A stretch of DNA of 64,000 bases from Alphaproteobacteria bacterium US3C007 (lineage in GTDB: Bacteria > Pseudomonadota > Alphaproteobacteria > Rhodobacterales > Rhodobacteraceae): the NCBI GenBank assembly GCA_034423775.1, contig CP139918.1, forward strand, positions 2,356,001 to 2,420,000. The letters are read 5' to 3'. Under the pieces are notes generated by a model. It was not told the origin of the DNA. It saw nothing but the letters and a program-made list of their open reading frames with translations, and did not search any database. Shown piece by piece: positions 10,289 through 18,312 of this stretch. Both the position numbers and the translations under genes were made by a program. Numbering within the stretch: the first letter of the stretch is position 1; every line of letters begins with the position of its first letter.

Positions 10289-10653
10289 GGAGCTTTCTCC
10301 AATTTTGTGGCGATATCGGCTTTCAATTCATGCGGCGCAAGCGGATCCAAGAAGGGGTTGCGATAGAGCTTGTCATGGCTTTCAACGCCAATTTCCAACG
10401 TGCAATCGCTGAGCGGGCGGGCGACGCATAAAATGACATAGCCATCCGTAATCTGGCGATTGTTCAGCGCCACTTGCGGCGCTTGATTCACGCGGCCATC
10501 GGTAAGCTTAGCCGCGCAGGTGATGCAACCGCCATATTTACAGCCATAAGGCAAATCAACGCCTTGGTCGCGCAGGCTGTCTAGCAGCGGTTTGCGATGA
10601 TCCACCTCATAGGTGGCGCCATCGCGGTTTGCCAACGTGATTTTATGCATCAT
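10285..10653 (-). CDS. 2Fe-2S plant-type ferredoxin
   Basis: A small electron carrier of 122 residues. The cluster-binding loop is CKYGGCITCAAK, followed by a distal cysteine in YVILCVARPLSDCTLEI, which is the plant-type [2Fe-2S] pattern. It resembles the ferredoxin domain of ring-hydroxylating oxygenase reductases but stands alone, without FAD or NAD domains. The ATG at 10653 overlaps the stop of the SBP56 gene (ATGA). The longer frame to 10704 would lie inside that gene. It is probably the electron partner of an oxidoreductase made from this operon. Confidence 0.88.
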   Translation of the reverse strand: MMHKITLANRDGATYEVDHRKPLLDSLRDQGVDLPYGCKYGGCITCAAKLTDGRVNQAPQVALNNRQITDGYVILCVARPLSDCTLEIGVESHDKLYRNPFLDPLAPHELKADIATKLEKAP

Positions 10654-11999
10654 AGCCAGATATCGCTTGTGCAATCGCCACCGGGATAGCGGGTTTCGTG
10701 GCACCGGCTTGGGCCGTTGGGCTCTTTGCCAAAATCCACCACGAAATTCGGGTCAATTTCCATGCCGCCATTTTCAGTGTCGCAATTCACCATCAACATA
10801 CAGCCACCATTGGTTCGGATTTCTGGATAAAACTGATTGTCCCACGTACTGAACAAAGAGGTGGTGACATAGAGCCGCTTACCATCCAGGCTGAGCTGAA
10901 TCATTTGCGGCCCGCCGGTGACTTTTACGCCGTTCACCTCTGGTGCTTTGCCCAGCAAGCCCCCCATCCACACCTGGCCGGTCAGTTTTGCATTGTGTGG
11001 ATCGCTGATGTCATATTGGCGTATATCGCCATGCAACCAATTGCACAGGTAGAGATATTTATCATCCATCGATAAAAGAATTACCGAAATCACCCCGGGT
11101 ACTGGGATCGGCCATTCCGGATGAGGTTCATTTTCAACATCGACAATTTTTTCCCATTGCCACTCGTCGTTTTGATCTTTCCACCAATGAATGATGTTTG
11201 CGCTGAGCGCGGCGCCGACAAAGCCATGCGAACTGTCCGGATCGTGATGAAAACGCACTTCCAATGGGATCAATCCATCTTCACCCAAATACATGCTTTT
11301 GATCGGCTCTTTCTTTTCAAAATCCCAAAAATGGATTTCGCGGCCATATTTAAGATGCCCCACTTCTTCCAGATCAAAACCGGGCATAAAGGTATTGGGC
11401 GCACCCCATTCAGAGCTTACCATCACGTTGTGGCGCGGTTGATACCAAAAATCATAGCCGAATTTGATATCGCCCATTGAGTTTTCCCAACGTCCAACGA
11501 TTTCGAAGTCTTTATTGAGGTGTAAATAGCCCCCTGGTGCGTTGCCTTGCGCATCGCCCAGCATTGAAATGATAATTTCCGAACCCAAGCAATGGATTGT
11601 ATGCGGTGCGCTGAGATTGGTTTTGGCTTTGATATCGGCCCCATCAATCACCTTGAAGAGCGTTGGATTGCGCGGGTCTGTGGCGCAATCGATGATATGG
11701 ATATTGGAAGAGCGCACGCCGGGCACCAAAAGATATTTACGTTCCATTGAGGCGTCGTCAAAGCAAGAAGAACAGGCATTCCAGCCCATATGGTGCAGTT
11801 CATCGCCAATCCCGGGCACTTCGCAGCGGCTGATCACTTGCGAATAGGTGGGGCTGTCAGGATCATTATCGATTGTCGCCAGATAATCCGGTTTTTGGAT
11901 GCCCGTGCCGGTGTAGATGGCGATTGTGTATAACAGCTTTTCTCGAGGTGCCTGCATCGCTTCGGCAGGGGAGGCATATCCGGGGCCGCAACATTCCAT
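10650..11999 (-). CDS. SBP56 / SELENBP1-type protein, probable methanethiol oxidase
   Basis: A 449-residue member of the selenium-binding protein 56 family. Human SELENBP1 and bacterial MtoX of this family oxidise methanethiol to formaldehyde, hydrogen peroxide and sulfide. Similarity to SELENBP1 runs through the whole chain: ECCGPGYASPAEAM at the start, DELHHMGWNACSSCFDD (Cys76 and Cys79), GYDFWYQPRHNVMVSSEW, GGPQMIQLSLDGKRLYVTTS, NFVVDFGKEPNGP, and the ending YPGGDCTSDIWL. There is no signal peptide, unlike what I recall of the periplasmic Hyphomicrobium MtoX, so it is probably cytosolic. AGGAG sits 6 bp before the ATG. First gene of the operon with ferredoxin, CoA-binding protein and rhodanese; divergent from an iclR gene. 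Activity is inferred. Confidence 0.88.
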   Translation of the reverse strand: MECCGPGYASPAEAMQAPREKLLYTIAIYTGTGIQKPDYLATIDNDPDSPTYSQVISRCEVPGIGDELHHMGWNACSSCFDDASMERKYLLVPGVRSSNIHIIDCATDPRNPTLFKVIDGADIKAKTNLSAPHTIHCLGSEIIISMLGDAQGNAPGGYLHLNKDFEIVGRWENSMGDIKFGYDFWYQPRHNVMVSSEWGAPNTFMPGFDLEEVGHLKYGREIHFWDFEKKEPIKSMYLGEDGLIPLEVRFHHDPDSSHGFVGAALSANIIHWWKDQNDEWQWEKIVDVENEPHPEWPIPVPGVISVILLSMDDKYLYLCNWLHGDIRQYDISDPHNAKLTGQVWMGGLLGKAPEVNGVKVTGGPQMIQLSLDGKRLYVTTSLFSTWDNQFYPEIRTNGGCMLMVNCDTENGGMEIDPNFVVDFGKEPNGPSRCHETRYPGGDCTSDIWL

Positions 12000-12057
12000 T
12001 TTATTCTCCTAACCGATTCGAGGTGCTTGACTTTTCGCAAGCAATTCTTATTACATG

Positions 12058-12069
12058 AGACAAATGTCT
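12058..12069. promoter_or_regulatory. Inverted repeat between SBP56 operon and iclR, candidate operator
   Basis: AGACA-AA-TGTCT is a perfect 5-bp inverted repeat in the 85-bp divergent intergenic region, and TACA/TGTA arms at 12052-12055 and 12069-12072 give a wider partial symmetry. It lies 16 bp before the iclR start. IclR-type regulators usually bind such short palindromes in front of their own gene and a divergent target. Binding is not shown by the sequence. Confidence 0.35.
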
Positions 12070-12084
12070 GTAAAGTGAGAAATT

Positions 12085-12837
12085 ATGCATTTGGCGCGCG
12101 TGATGAAAGTATTGGAGGCTGTGGCCACGGCGGGCCGGCCAATCACGGCCTCAGAAGTGCAGCAATTGACCGATCTGCCGCGCCCGACCTGCTATCGTTT
12201 GTTGCAATCAATGCAGGTGGAGCAATTGCTGGATGAGGTGTCTTCAGGGCGGTTCATCGTTGGAGAAAGCTTGGTGCGCTTGGCGATTTTGGGGCAAACA
12301 GATGTGGATATTTGCCGCAGCGCCGCGCCAACATTGCAGCGCGCGGCAGATGATTTGGGCGAGGCGGTTTTTTTATCGCGCTTTCGCAATACGGGCGTTG
12401 AAATTATCCACGTAGAAGTGCCGGGCGATGCAAAGCGCTCATTCGTGCATCCTGGGCTCGGATTTCGCCCGATGCATGCTTGTTCATGCTCAAAAGTCAT
12501 CGCAGCCTTTGCGGATGATCCGTTTCGACAAGAGATTTTATCTGGCCCGATGCGGTCCTTTACGGAATATACGCGCTGTGATCCGCAAAGCCTATCGCGC
12601 GAGTTTGATCAGATCCTTAGCAGCGGCTATGCCGAATGCGTGCAAGAAATCGAACTGGGTGTGTCGTCGGTTGCTGCACCGGTGCAAATCGGATCGGTCG
12701 GAGCGCTTTACAGCATTGGCGCCACCGGGCCGGTGCGCCGCTTCACCAAAGAACGCCGTGCTCAAATCGGAGCGCAGCTTTGCCTGATGGCGCAGAAAAT
12801 GGGCCATTCTTTACAGGTTGCGGGGGCTGCCGCCTAG
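12085..12837 (+). CDS. IclR-family transcriptional regulator
   Basis: A 250-residue regulator. The N-terminal winged helix-turn-helix reads VMKVLEAVATAGRPITASEVQQLTD with the recognition segment LPRPTCYRLLQSM (residues about 8-45). The effector domain follows, with FRPMHACSCSKVIAAFADD, GYAECVQEIELGVSSVAAPV and a GALYSIGATGPVRRF segment in the usual order. IclR proteins sense small acids or aromatics and act as repressors or activators. It is divergent from the SBP56 operon with 85 bp between the starts, so that operon is the likely target. The start was set at the first ATG, preceded by GTGAG. Confidence 0.9.
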   Translation: MHLARVMKVLEAVATAGRPITASEVQQLTDLPRPTCYRLLQSMQVEQLLDEVSSGRFIVGESLVRLAILGQTDVDICRSAAPTLQRAADDLGEAVFLSRFRNTGVEIIHVEVPGDAKRSFVHPGLGFRPMHACSCSKVIAAFADDPFRQEILSGPMRSFTEYTRCDPQSLSREFDQILSSGYAECVQEIELGVSSVAAPVQIGSVGALYSIGATGPVRRFTKERRAQIGAQLCLMAQKMGHSLQVAGAAA

Positions 12838-12956
12838 CGGGCCATGTTTGGATGAAAATTGGCAAAAGAGGTCGATTTTTGTGAACCGCAGCGGATCTCT
12901 AAATATCGCAAAGTTTTGGCCGTATATAAGGTGTTGAAGGCGATCAGGGGATCACA

Positions 12957-13181
12957 ATGCAGCACCAAGAGGTTCATATTCCTAGTTTCATGCGTAGCTT
13001 TTTGGGTGATGTAAACACCTATTACGAGGCTTTGCCCGAAACGTTTCAGAGCGAATTAAAAAGCTATATGTATCATATTGCTTGGGCGGTGAATGAGGAT
13101 CTGCCGATCGACGATCCAGATGATAAATTTGCTTTCATCAAAGACCGCTTTGATGCGGCGCGCAGGCGGCTGATGAACTAA
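12957..13181 (+). CDS. Small hypothetical protein, 74 residues
   Basis: I do not recognise a family. The frame is preceded by AGGGGATCACA at suitable spacing and has codon use like its neighbours. The product is soluble and acidic in its second half (NEDLPIDDPDDKF) and ends in a basic helix (DRFDAARRRLMN). Sequence such as YYEALPETFQSELKSYMYHIAWAV suggests amphipathic helices. It follows iclR by 119 bp and is convergent with the MFS gene. It may be a lineage-specific small protein. Confidence 0.6.
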   Translation: MQHQEVHIPSFMRSFLGDVNTYYEALPETFQSELKSYMYHIAWAVNEDLPIDDPDDKFAFIKDRFDAARRRLMN

Positions 13182-13196
13182 GCTTTTTCGGTTTGC

Positions 13197-14369
13197 CTAA
13201 GCGGCTGCGGCTTTGGTTTTTGGCAGCGTGAGCACCAAAATCAATCCCAAAGCCATCAGAACGGCCAAGCCTAAAAAGGCGCTGTCATAACTTCCTGAAT
13301 AATCAAACACCATGCCGGCAAGTATCGGCCCAATGGCGCCCCCGATCGTACCAAAAAACAAAATAATGCCAAACAGCGCCCCATGCGATTGCATCCCAAA
13401 ATAATCCGCAACGGTGGGGGAAACGACGGAAAAAAAACCGCCATGGCCAAAACCGTAAAGCGCCATAAAAACGAATAAAGCGGTATGATTGTCCCATAAA
13501 AGCAAGGCGCCAAGACTGATTAAAATGGGGATAAAGCAGGCGCTATAGGCCGCTTGGCTGCCCAAGCGATCTTGGAAATACCCCGTTGCCAGCCGGCCGG
13601 CCATGCTGGCTGCGCCAATCACAGTTAGCAACAGGGCCGCGTGCGCGCCCGTCATCCCCAAATCTATGCCATAAACCGCAATATGTGTTGGGATTGTCAT
13701 CAAGGTGGGAAAAAATAAAAATTGTATCAGACAAAGCTTTTTAAACGTCAAACTGCGTTTGGCGTTTTGAAACGAGGCAGTTGTAAGCTCGGCTTGCGCG
13801 GCTGTCGGCTGCGCGTTTTGCGGGCGCGACATTAACATGGCGGCTGCCAGAAGGGTGATCGCTGCCAACAGGCCTAAAATCACCAAACTGCTGCGCCAAC
13901 CATAGCTAAGGATCAAAAAAGCAGTGATCGGGGGCAAGATCATTTGCCCCGCGGCGGTTCCCAGTTTTACCAAACCAGTGATGAAACCGCGCCCGTTTGG
14001 AAACCAACGCGCCACGGTTGAGAGGGTTACAACATCATGGGTGCCCATTCCCAAGCCAATAAAGATGACGAAGATCATGAGCAATTGCCACGGCTGCGTG
14101 ATCTGGGACATTAAAATAAATCCAAGCCCATACATCAGCCCGGTAAAGCCTAAAACCAGCCGAGGGCCATAGCGATCAGAGAGGCGCCCCGCGATAATCG
14201 CCAACACCCCCATGACGAAAAATGCCAATGCCGAGCAGCTTGACAGCAGCGTCCGTGACCATCCGAATTCCGTTTCAAACGCGCTGAAAAACACCCCGTA
14301 AGAAAACAAAAAACCGATTACGATAAATTGGGTTAAGCACGCCCCGGCAAACACTTTATAGCGTGTCAC
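13197..14369 (-). CDS. MFS transporter, monocarboxylate/OFA-like
   Basis: A 12-helix major facilitator of about 390 residues. The loop 2-3 motif appears as GRLSDRYGPRLVLG, and the second half has the related YFQDRLGSQAAY. Closely spaced hydrophobic helices include FLFSYGVFFSAF near the start and FIGLGMGTHDVVTLSTVARWF, a layout seen in oxalate/formate and monocarboxylate MFS carriers. The GTG at 14369 is chosen because AAGGAC lies 6 bp upstream; an earlier TTG at 14402 lacks a ribosome site. The substrate cannot be read from the sequence. The MORN-protein gene is 119 bp upstream on the same strand. Confidence 0.82.
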   Translation of the reverse strand: MTRYKVFAGACLTQFIVIGFLFSYGVFFSAFETEFGWSRTLLSSCSALAFFVMGVLAIIAGRLSDRYGPRLVLGFTGLMYGLGFILMSQITQPWQLLMIFVIFIGLGMGTHDVVTLSTVARWFPNGRGFITGLVKLGTAAGQMILPPITAFLILSYGWRSSLVILGLLAAITLLAAAMLMSRPQNAQPTAAQAELTTASFQNAKRSLTFKKLCLIQFLFFPTLMTIPTHIAVYGIDLGMTGAHAALLLTVIGAASMAGRLATGYFQDRLGSQAAYSACFIPILISLGALLLWDNHTALFVFMALYGFGHGGFFSVVSPTVADYFGMQSHGALFGIILFFGTIGGAIGPILAGMVFDYSGSYDSAFLGLAVLMALGLILVLTLPKTKAAAA

Positions 14370-14488
14370 ATTTAGTCCTTTTTTCAATCTGGCTTGGCGC
14401 AAGCAAACGGCATTTGAGGCCCCGTTTGAGGCCTAGTTCACTAACCGGATGCACAGGATAGCCTGGAGTGCCAGCTTTGGTAAAGCGC

Positions 14489-15127
14489 TCAATTTAGCAA
14501 TCCTCCATGTTGCCACGTGCCGCTTACGCGGCTGCCATCTTGCTTGAACAAAACCCCCAGCCCGTGGCGGCGGTTATTTTTAAAATAGCCCTGAAATAAT
14601 TCTCCGTTTTCCAATAATAATTTGCCTATGCCGTTAAATTGGTCCTGCTGCCAAACGCCTTGATAAATCGCCCCCCAGGGCAATTCAAAACGGCCAAAAC
14701 AATCGCTCCAGGGCGCAAATTTTGAGGTTGGGCAGGGTGGTTTATGGCGCTCGGCTTGCACGAAAGCGGTGTCAGTTTGATCTTCAACGGAAACCCAGCG
14801 CTGCGCTGGTTGCTGGGCCTTATCAAGCAGACGGCGCAGGGAAGAAGCTTCGCTGGTATGAGAGGCGACCGTTTGATATTGACCCAGTTGGGGCGCGTCC
14901 AATTGCGCAATGGGGAGAGAAATGCGTCGATCGAATTGGGCCGGCGGTGCACTGGCCTGGCTTTTGATTGCAGGCGCCAGCGCCAGCTCTGCCGCAAAGG
15001 TCAGCTCTGGCCGCCAGTCAACCCTTAAAAAACCGCTGCGGTCGATAATGGGCAGAGCAATCAAAACAAAAATAGCCGCGTTCAAGGCTAGGCTTATTAT
15101 ATTAAAGACCAGTTTTACTGCGTACAC
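14489..15127 (-). CDS. Membrane-anchored MORN-repeat protein
   Basis: A 212-residue protein with one N-terminal membrane helix (residues about 5-28, FNIISLALNAAIFVLIALPII), a long low-complexity linker, and a C-terminal block of about three MORN repeats: YQGVWQQDQFNGIGKLLL, FQGYFKNNRRHGLGVLF and VSGTWQHG (residues about 152-208). MORN repeats form beta-hairpin strips that bind lipids or proteins. The start is the GTG at 15127, with GAAAGG seven bases upstream. The linker carries two cysteines (PCPTSKFAPWSDCFG) just before the repeats. Function unknown; probably faces the periplasm or inner-membrane surface. Confidence 0.75.
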   Translation of the reverse strand: MYAVKLVFNIISLALNAAIFVLIALPIIDRSGFLRVDWRPELTFAAELALAPAIKSQASAPPAQFDRRISLPIAQLDAPQLGQYQTVASHTSEASSLRRLLDKAQQPAQRWVSVEDQTDTAFVQAERHKPPCPTSKFAPWSDCFGRFELPWGAIYQGVWQQDQFNGIGKLLLENGELFQGYFKNNRRHGLGVLFKQDGSRVSGTWQHGGLLN

Positions 15128-15391
15128 GCTGTGCCTTTCTCATCCCGCTGTGCTCTTTCGGTGGTGCCGTGGCGCGCCCGGGCGCGGTTGCGCTGTTGAG
15201 GCCCTGTCGCGCCGTCAGCCAAAAACGTAATACTTAAGATTGTGAAAGCAAGGGCGCCTCTGCGCGGCCTCTAATCCGTTTTTATCGCTGCAATGGCGCA
15301 TTTGAAGCGCTCTCGCCGCTTCTTGCCCAATCGATCGTCGATCACGGTTGCGTTTCAGCCTTGGGCCTTATCTGGCTGTTTCACAGATCCA

Positions 15392-15502
15392 TCAATAGGA
15401 AGTCGTGATGAGATTTACCACAAGTGGAAAAACCACCATAATTGCAATGATGATGATCATTGAGATCCCAGCGCCTTTTAAATTTCCCTGCTCGTTTGAC
15501 AT
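15392..15502 (-). CDS. 36-residue single-pass membrane protein
   Basis: Too short for ordinary gene finders. On the minus strand a near-consensus ribosome site, AAGGAGGAG, stands 5 bp before the ATG at 15502. The frame encodes MSNEQGNLKGAGISM and then a strongly hydrophobic helix (IIIIAIMVVFPLVVNLI) and a short TTSY tail before TGA. The hydrophilic N-terminus and single helix suggest an accessory subunit of a membrane complex. I do not recognise the family. It lies in a gap otherwise empty between phhB and the MORN gene, 122 bp downstream of phhB. Confidence 0.7.
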   Translation of the reverse strand: MSNEQGNLKGAGISMIIIIAIMVVFPLVVNLITTSY

Positions 15503-15624
15503 ATTTTCTCCTCCTTTTAAGATCCATAGCATAAAAATCGTAAAATGAGGACTGTTCAATTTAAGCAAAGAGTCCCTTTTATATACATCAACGCCCGCGC
15601 TGGGGATTGGGTGCCTCTGACGGT

Positions 15625-15987
15625 TTAACCGGGCTGTTCTGCCATCTGAAGATCGTAGCGTGTATCGCAGCGTGCGGCCAAAATCAGATCGTTAAAATGT
15701 AAATTTGCAATCTTATGGCTCCACCAGATAACGGTCACTTTGCCCCATTCGGTTTGAATGCTGGGATGATGGCCCTCTTGTTCGGCCACCTCACCCACCG
15801 CATTCGTAAAGATGAGCGCGTCTTGAAAGTTCTTGAAGTTATAGCTGCGCTCGATGCGTTTAACACTATCGCGATGGGTCAGCGCCCAATTTGGGCTCTT
15901 GGCCAAAAAGTCAGCCAGTTCTGCAGCGCTGGCAGGGGCGGCATCCGGTTGGCATGCCACGCAGATCTTTTGGGAAAATTCAGTCAT
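15625..15987 (-). CDS. phhB: Pterin-4-alpha-carbinolamine dehydratase-like protein
   Basis: Dehydrates 4a-hydroxytetrahydrobiopterin, recycling the cofactor of aromatic amino acid hydroxylases; related proteins act in molybdopterin metabolism or as DCoH-like stabilisers. The 120 residues contain the family core FKNFQDALIFTNAVGEVAE, the active-site EGHHPSIQTEWGKVTVIWW and SHKIANLHFNDLILAAR. An N-terminal CVACQPDAAPAS segment is typical of the bacterial group with two cysteines. No phenylalanine hydroxylase gene is adjacent, so the physiological partner is open. The ATG at 15987 is preceded by CTCTCCC-complementary GGGAG. Confidence 0.88.
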   Translation of the reverse strand: MTEFSQKICVACQPDAAPASAAELADFLAKSPNWALTHRDSVKRIERSYNFKNFQDALIFTNAVGEVAEQEGHHPSIQTEWGKVTVIWWSHKIANLHFNDLILAARCDTRYDLQMAEQPG

Positions 15988-16231
15988 AGGGAGAGCGGCC
16001 TTTAAAAAGTGACAATTTTAGAAGGTAAGTATAGCGCAAAATGAGAGGGTGCAAAATTTAAAACCAACGTTTTTGGCGCTAGGCTTTTACGCGCAAGAAG
16101 CTGAGAGCGCCTTTGGTGAGGCTTTTCTGCAGGATCATAACAACCAATGTGTTTTGAGAATTTACGCAACGAATAGACGATTTCTGGCTGGTCGTTAGCA
16201 GCGCCTTGCTTTAGATGTAGCGTTCAGAGAA

Positions 16232-16783
16232 GTGGTAAAGACACGGAATGCCCAAGTGAGACGCTTAAAACGGATTATATTGGTTGGACTCTTATGCGCC
16301 CAACCTGTGTCTGCGCAGCAAGGCGGCTTTTTGAGCGAATTGTTTGGTCAAACACAGCAGCCCGCAAACGCGGGCCAAGAGAGCGTCATTGCGCCTTGGC
16401 AAGAAGAGATACAAGAGCCGGTTGAAGAGCCAAGCCTGCGCGAAATTGTTGCCCAACAACTTCCCTTTTACCCGTTGCTGATCGCAGAAAAAAACTATGA
16501 GAGCAGCTTGCGCTGTCTTGATCAGATTCAATATCTGTTTGATCAAAAAAATGAACAAGGCGACTTCACGATTTTACGTCAGGATTATTGGTTGGATGTG
16601 TTGCTTGAGGTGGAAATGGAATTGTATTTTTGCGACGGTCCGATGCTGCGATCTTATATCTCCAAAGATCGTGCGGTGCCTGCGCGCTGGTATTCCGTGC
16701 GGACTTCCTTACCGGAATTGTTGAAATCAACGGATCAAAACGAAGAAGATCTTGTTGAAATCGAGCCGCGTTGGACCGAATGA
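16232..16783 (+). CDS. Secreted hypothetical protein
   Basis: A 183-residue exported protein with no family I can name. The N-terminus is basic (KTRNAQVRRLKR) and followed by a hydrophobic stretch and a signal-peptidase site after CAQPVSA. The mature part begins with a Gln/Pro/Glu-rich linker (residues about 40-70), then a helical domain including FYPLLIAEKNYESSLRCLDQ and two further cysteines. The start is uncertain: GTG at 16232, or a second GTG at 16256 that shortens the n-region. It is convergent with the DUF2793 gene, 19 bp apart. Confidence 0.65.
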   Translation: MVKTRNAQVRRLKRIILVGLLCAQPVSAQQGGFLSELFGQTQQPANAGQESVIAPWQEEIQEPVEEPSLREIVAQQLPFYPLLIAEKNYESSLRCLDQIQYLFDQKNEQGDFTILRQDYWLDVLLEVEMELYFCDGPMLRSYISKDRAVPARWYSVRTSLPELLKSTDQNEEDLVEIEPRWTE

Positions 16784-16802
16784 AAAGCCCAGTCCTGCTG
16801 GT

Positions 16803-17882
16803 TTATCCGATTTTAAAGCCCAAGAACCCAGTTGCGCCAGCAAGCAGAGTTGCGCCTGTTTGCGCGCATTGCGCCTGAAGCGCGACGGTATCACCTTCTT
16901 CCAGAGACGCGAGGCTTTGGGTTGAAAGCGTTGCGGATGAGTGGCTTTTAAGATCGGATAATACGCGCAATGAGGAGGCTCTTTCCCCCTCAAGCGGACA
17001 GTCAAATCTGATCTGGCAACTTTGTTCAACCGCATCCGTGTTGTTCAAGAACACATTGGCTGAAAAGAAATAGGTTCCAGCGCTGGGTGCGCGAAATTGA
17101 TTTGCCTCGGCATCAAAACATAGCTGGTCATTATATTTGCTTTCGTTAACGGGGACGCGTTGCCAAACATTCTCCTTGAGCGGATAGTCGTAATTCAGCA
17201 CGGCGTTAAAGCGCGGCAATGTGGGGCTTGATAAAATTCCGCTCTGGCTATCAAGGGTCAGGCTGTCTTGATGCGCCCCCGCCTCATCTATACGGCTGAT
17301 CTTAAAATCATTTGAGCCAAAACACCCCATGCTCAGATGCGGCTTGTAATTATTTTGAAACACCAATCCGTTATCTTGCAATGCGGCATTTTTGTTCAGG
17401 ACATGAACAATACCTCCTGTCGCGTCATCGCTTTGGCTGATGCTGGTCCAAAGAATTGTGTGTGACTGTACTGCAAGCCTTTGGGTTGCGGTGGTCGTGG
17501 CTTGGATCGAAAGCGCTTCAAGGGAGTGATGCGGATTGGCATCTGCCAAAACGACCCATGCGGACCCGTGATAAACCATCAGTTTTTTCTGATCCGAAAC
17601 AAAGAGCCGCCAACCGGTTTTGGGCGTCAAGAACATCCAGGCGGCATCTTGCCAGATCGCGACGTGATGCGCCCAGCCTTGCCAGCCATCTTGGGCGTTT
17701 GGGGGCACCAGATAACACGTACCCTCTTTCTGCTCTGTGGGCGGCATGCTGAGCGCATCCGAAACGACGCTCATGTGGATTAATCCGTCAATTTGGCGAA
17801 TGGCTTGATTATGCGTTACGTGTTTTTGGGCTTGTGCGGGTTGTATATAAGGGAGGGTCAGGCGGGGCGAGTGTTCAAACAT
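16803..17882 (-). CDS. DUF2793 protein with C1q-like C-terminal domain
   Basis: A 359-residue protein. The first 110 residues match DUF2793: SPRLTLPYIQPAQAQKHVTHN, EGTCYLVPPNAQDGWQGWA, HHVAIWQDAAWMFLTPKTGW and LMVYHGSAWV. This domain occurs in phage-like and gene-transfer-agent-associated proteins of Rhodobacterales. The C-terminal 130 residues look like a C1q/TNF-type jelly roll: FRAPSAGTYFFSANVFLNN, later EEGDTVALQAQ, and a GATGFLGFKI ending. Such tails trimerise and bind ligands. No GTA or prophage genes adjoin it, so it is either a dispersed accessory gene or unrelated to particles. Confidence 0.78.
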   Translation of the reverse strand: MFEHSPRLTLPYIQPAQAQKHVTHNQAIRQIDGLIHMSVVSDALSMPPTEQKEGTCYLVPPNAQDGWQGWAHHVAIWQDAAWMFLTPKTGWRLFVSDQKKLMVYHGSAWVVLADANPHHSLEALSIQATTTATQRLAVQSHTILWTSISQSDDATGGIVHVLNKNAALQDNGLVFQNNYKPHLSMGCFGSNDFKISRIDEAGAHQDSLTLDSQSGILSSPTLPRFNAVLNYDYPLKENVWQRVPVNESKYNDQLCFDAEANQFRAPSAGTYFFSANVFLNNTDAVEQSCQIRFDCPLEGERASSLRVLSDLKSHSSATLSTQSLASLEEGDTVALQAQCAQTGATLLAGATGFLGFKIG

Positions 17883-18312
17883 ACTTCAGCCAGTCAATAA
17901 GGAGCATCAACGCTTAAAGTGCCAGATAACGGGTTAAATCCTTCTCTCTGCGCGGCCCGCATCCTTAACCAAGGCTTAATCGGTTATTGCATGTTGGCCC
18001 TTTTTGGCAGCAATGGAATCTGACAGGCGGGTTGGCCTTTTAAGCCGGAGTTGCAGATTGGGCCGCCCTCGGCTTTTCGAAATGCACCCGCATTTTGCAG
18101 CGTTCACGCGCCGCGTGCGTTTCAGATTTTTGAAATTCAGAACCATAATATATTATATCGAGGGCGGTTTTCAAACGCTACTGGCTACCCGATATCTGCA
18201 CCATCTTGCGCGAAGCTGTAACAAGTTAAATTTAATTTTTTGCAAGTGCCGCAATACTGCCGTGTTTCATTAAGCCTTTTTGCGGGGGTTTTCTCCAGCC
18301 TGACAGCCATGC
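17883..18312. other. Non-coding stretch before the RTX gene
   Basis: 430 bp between the divergent DUF2793 and RTX genes. I see no RNA gene. The only marked element is a perfect palindrome ATAATATATTAT at 18145-18156 in an AT-rich tract, plus AAATTTAATTTTTT at 18228-18241, which suit promoter DNA. A short plus-strand frame (18004-18273) has no family features and is not called. Confidence 0.5.
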
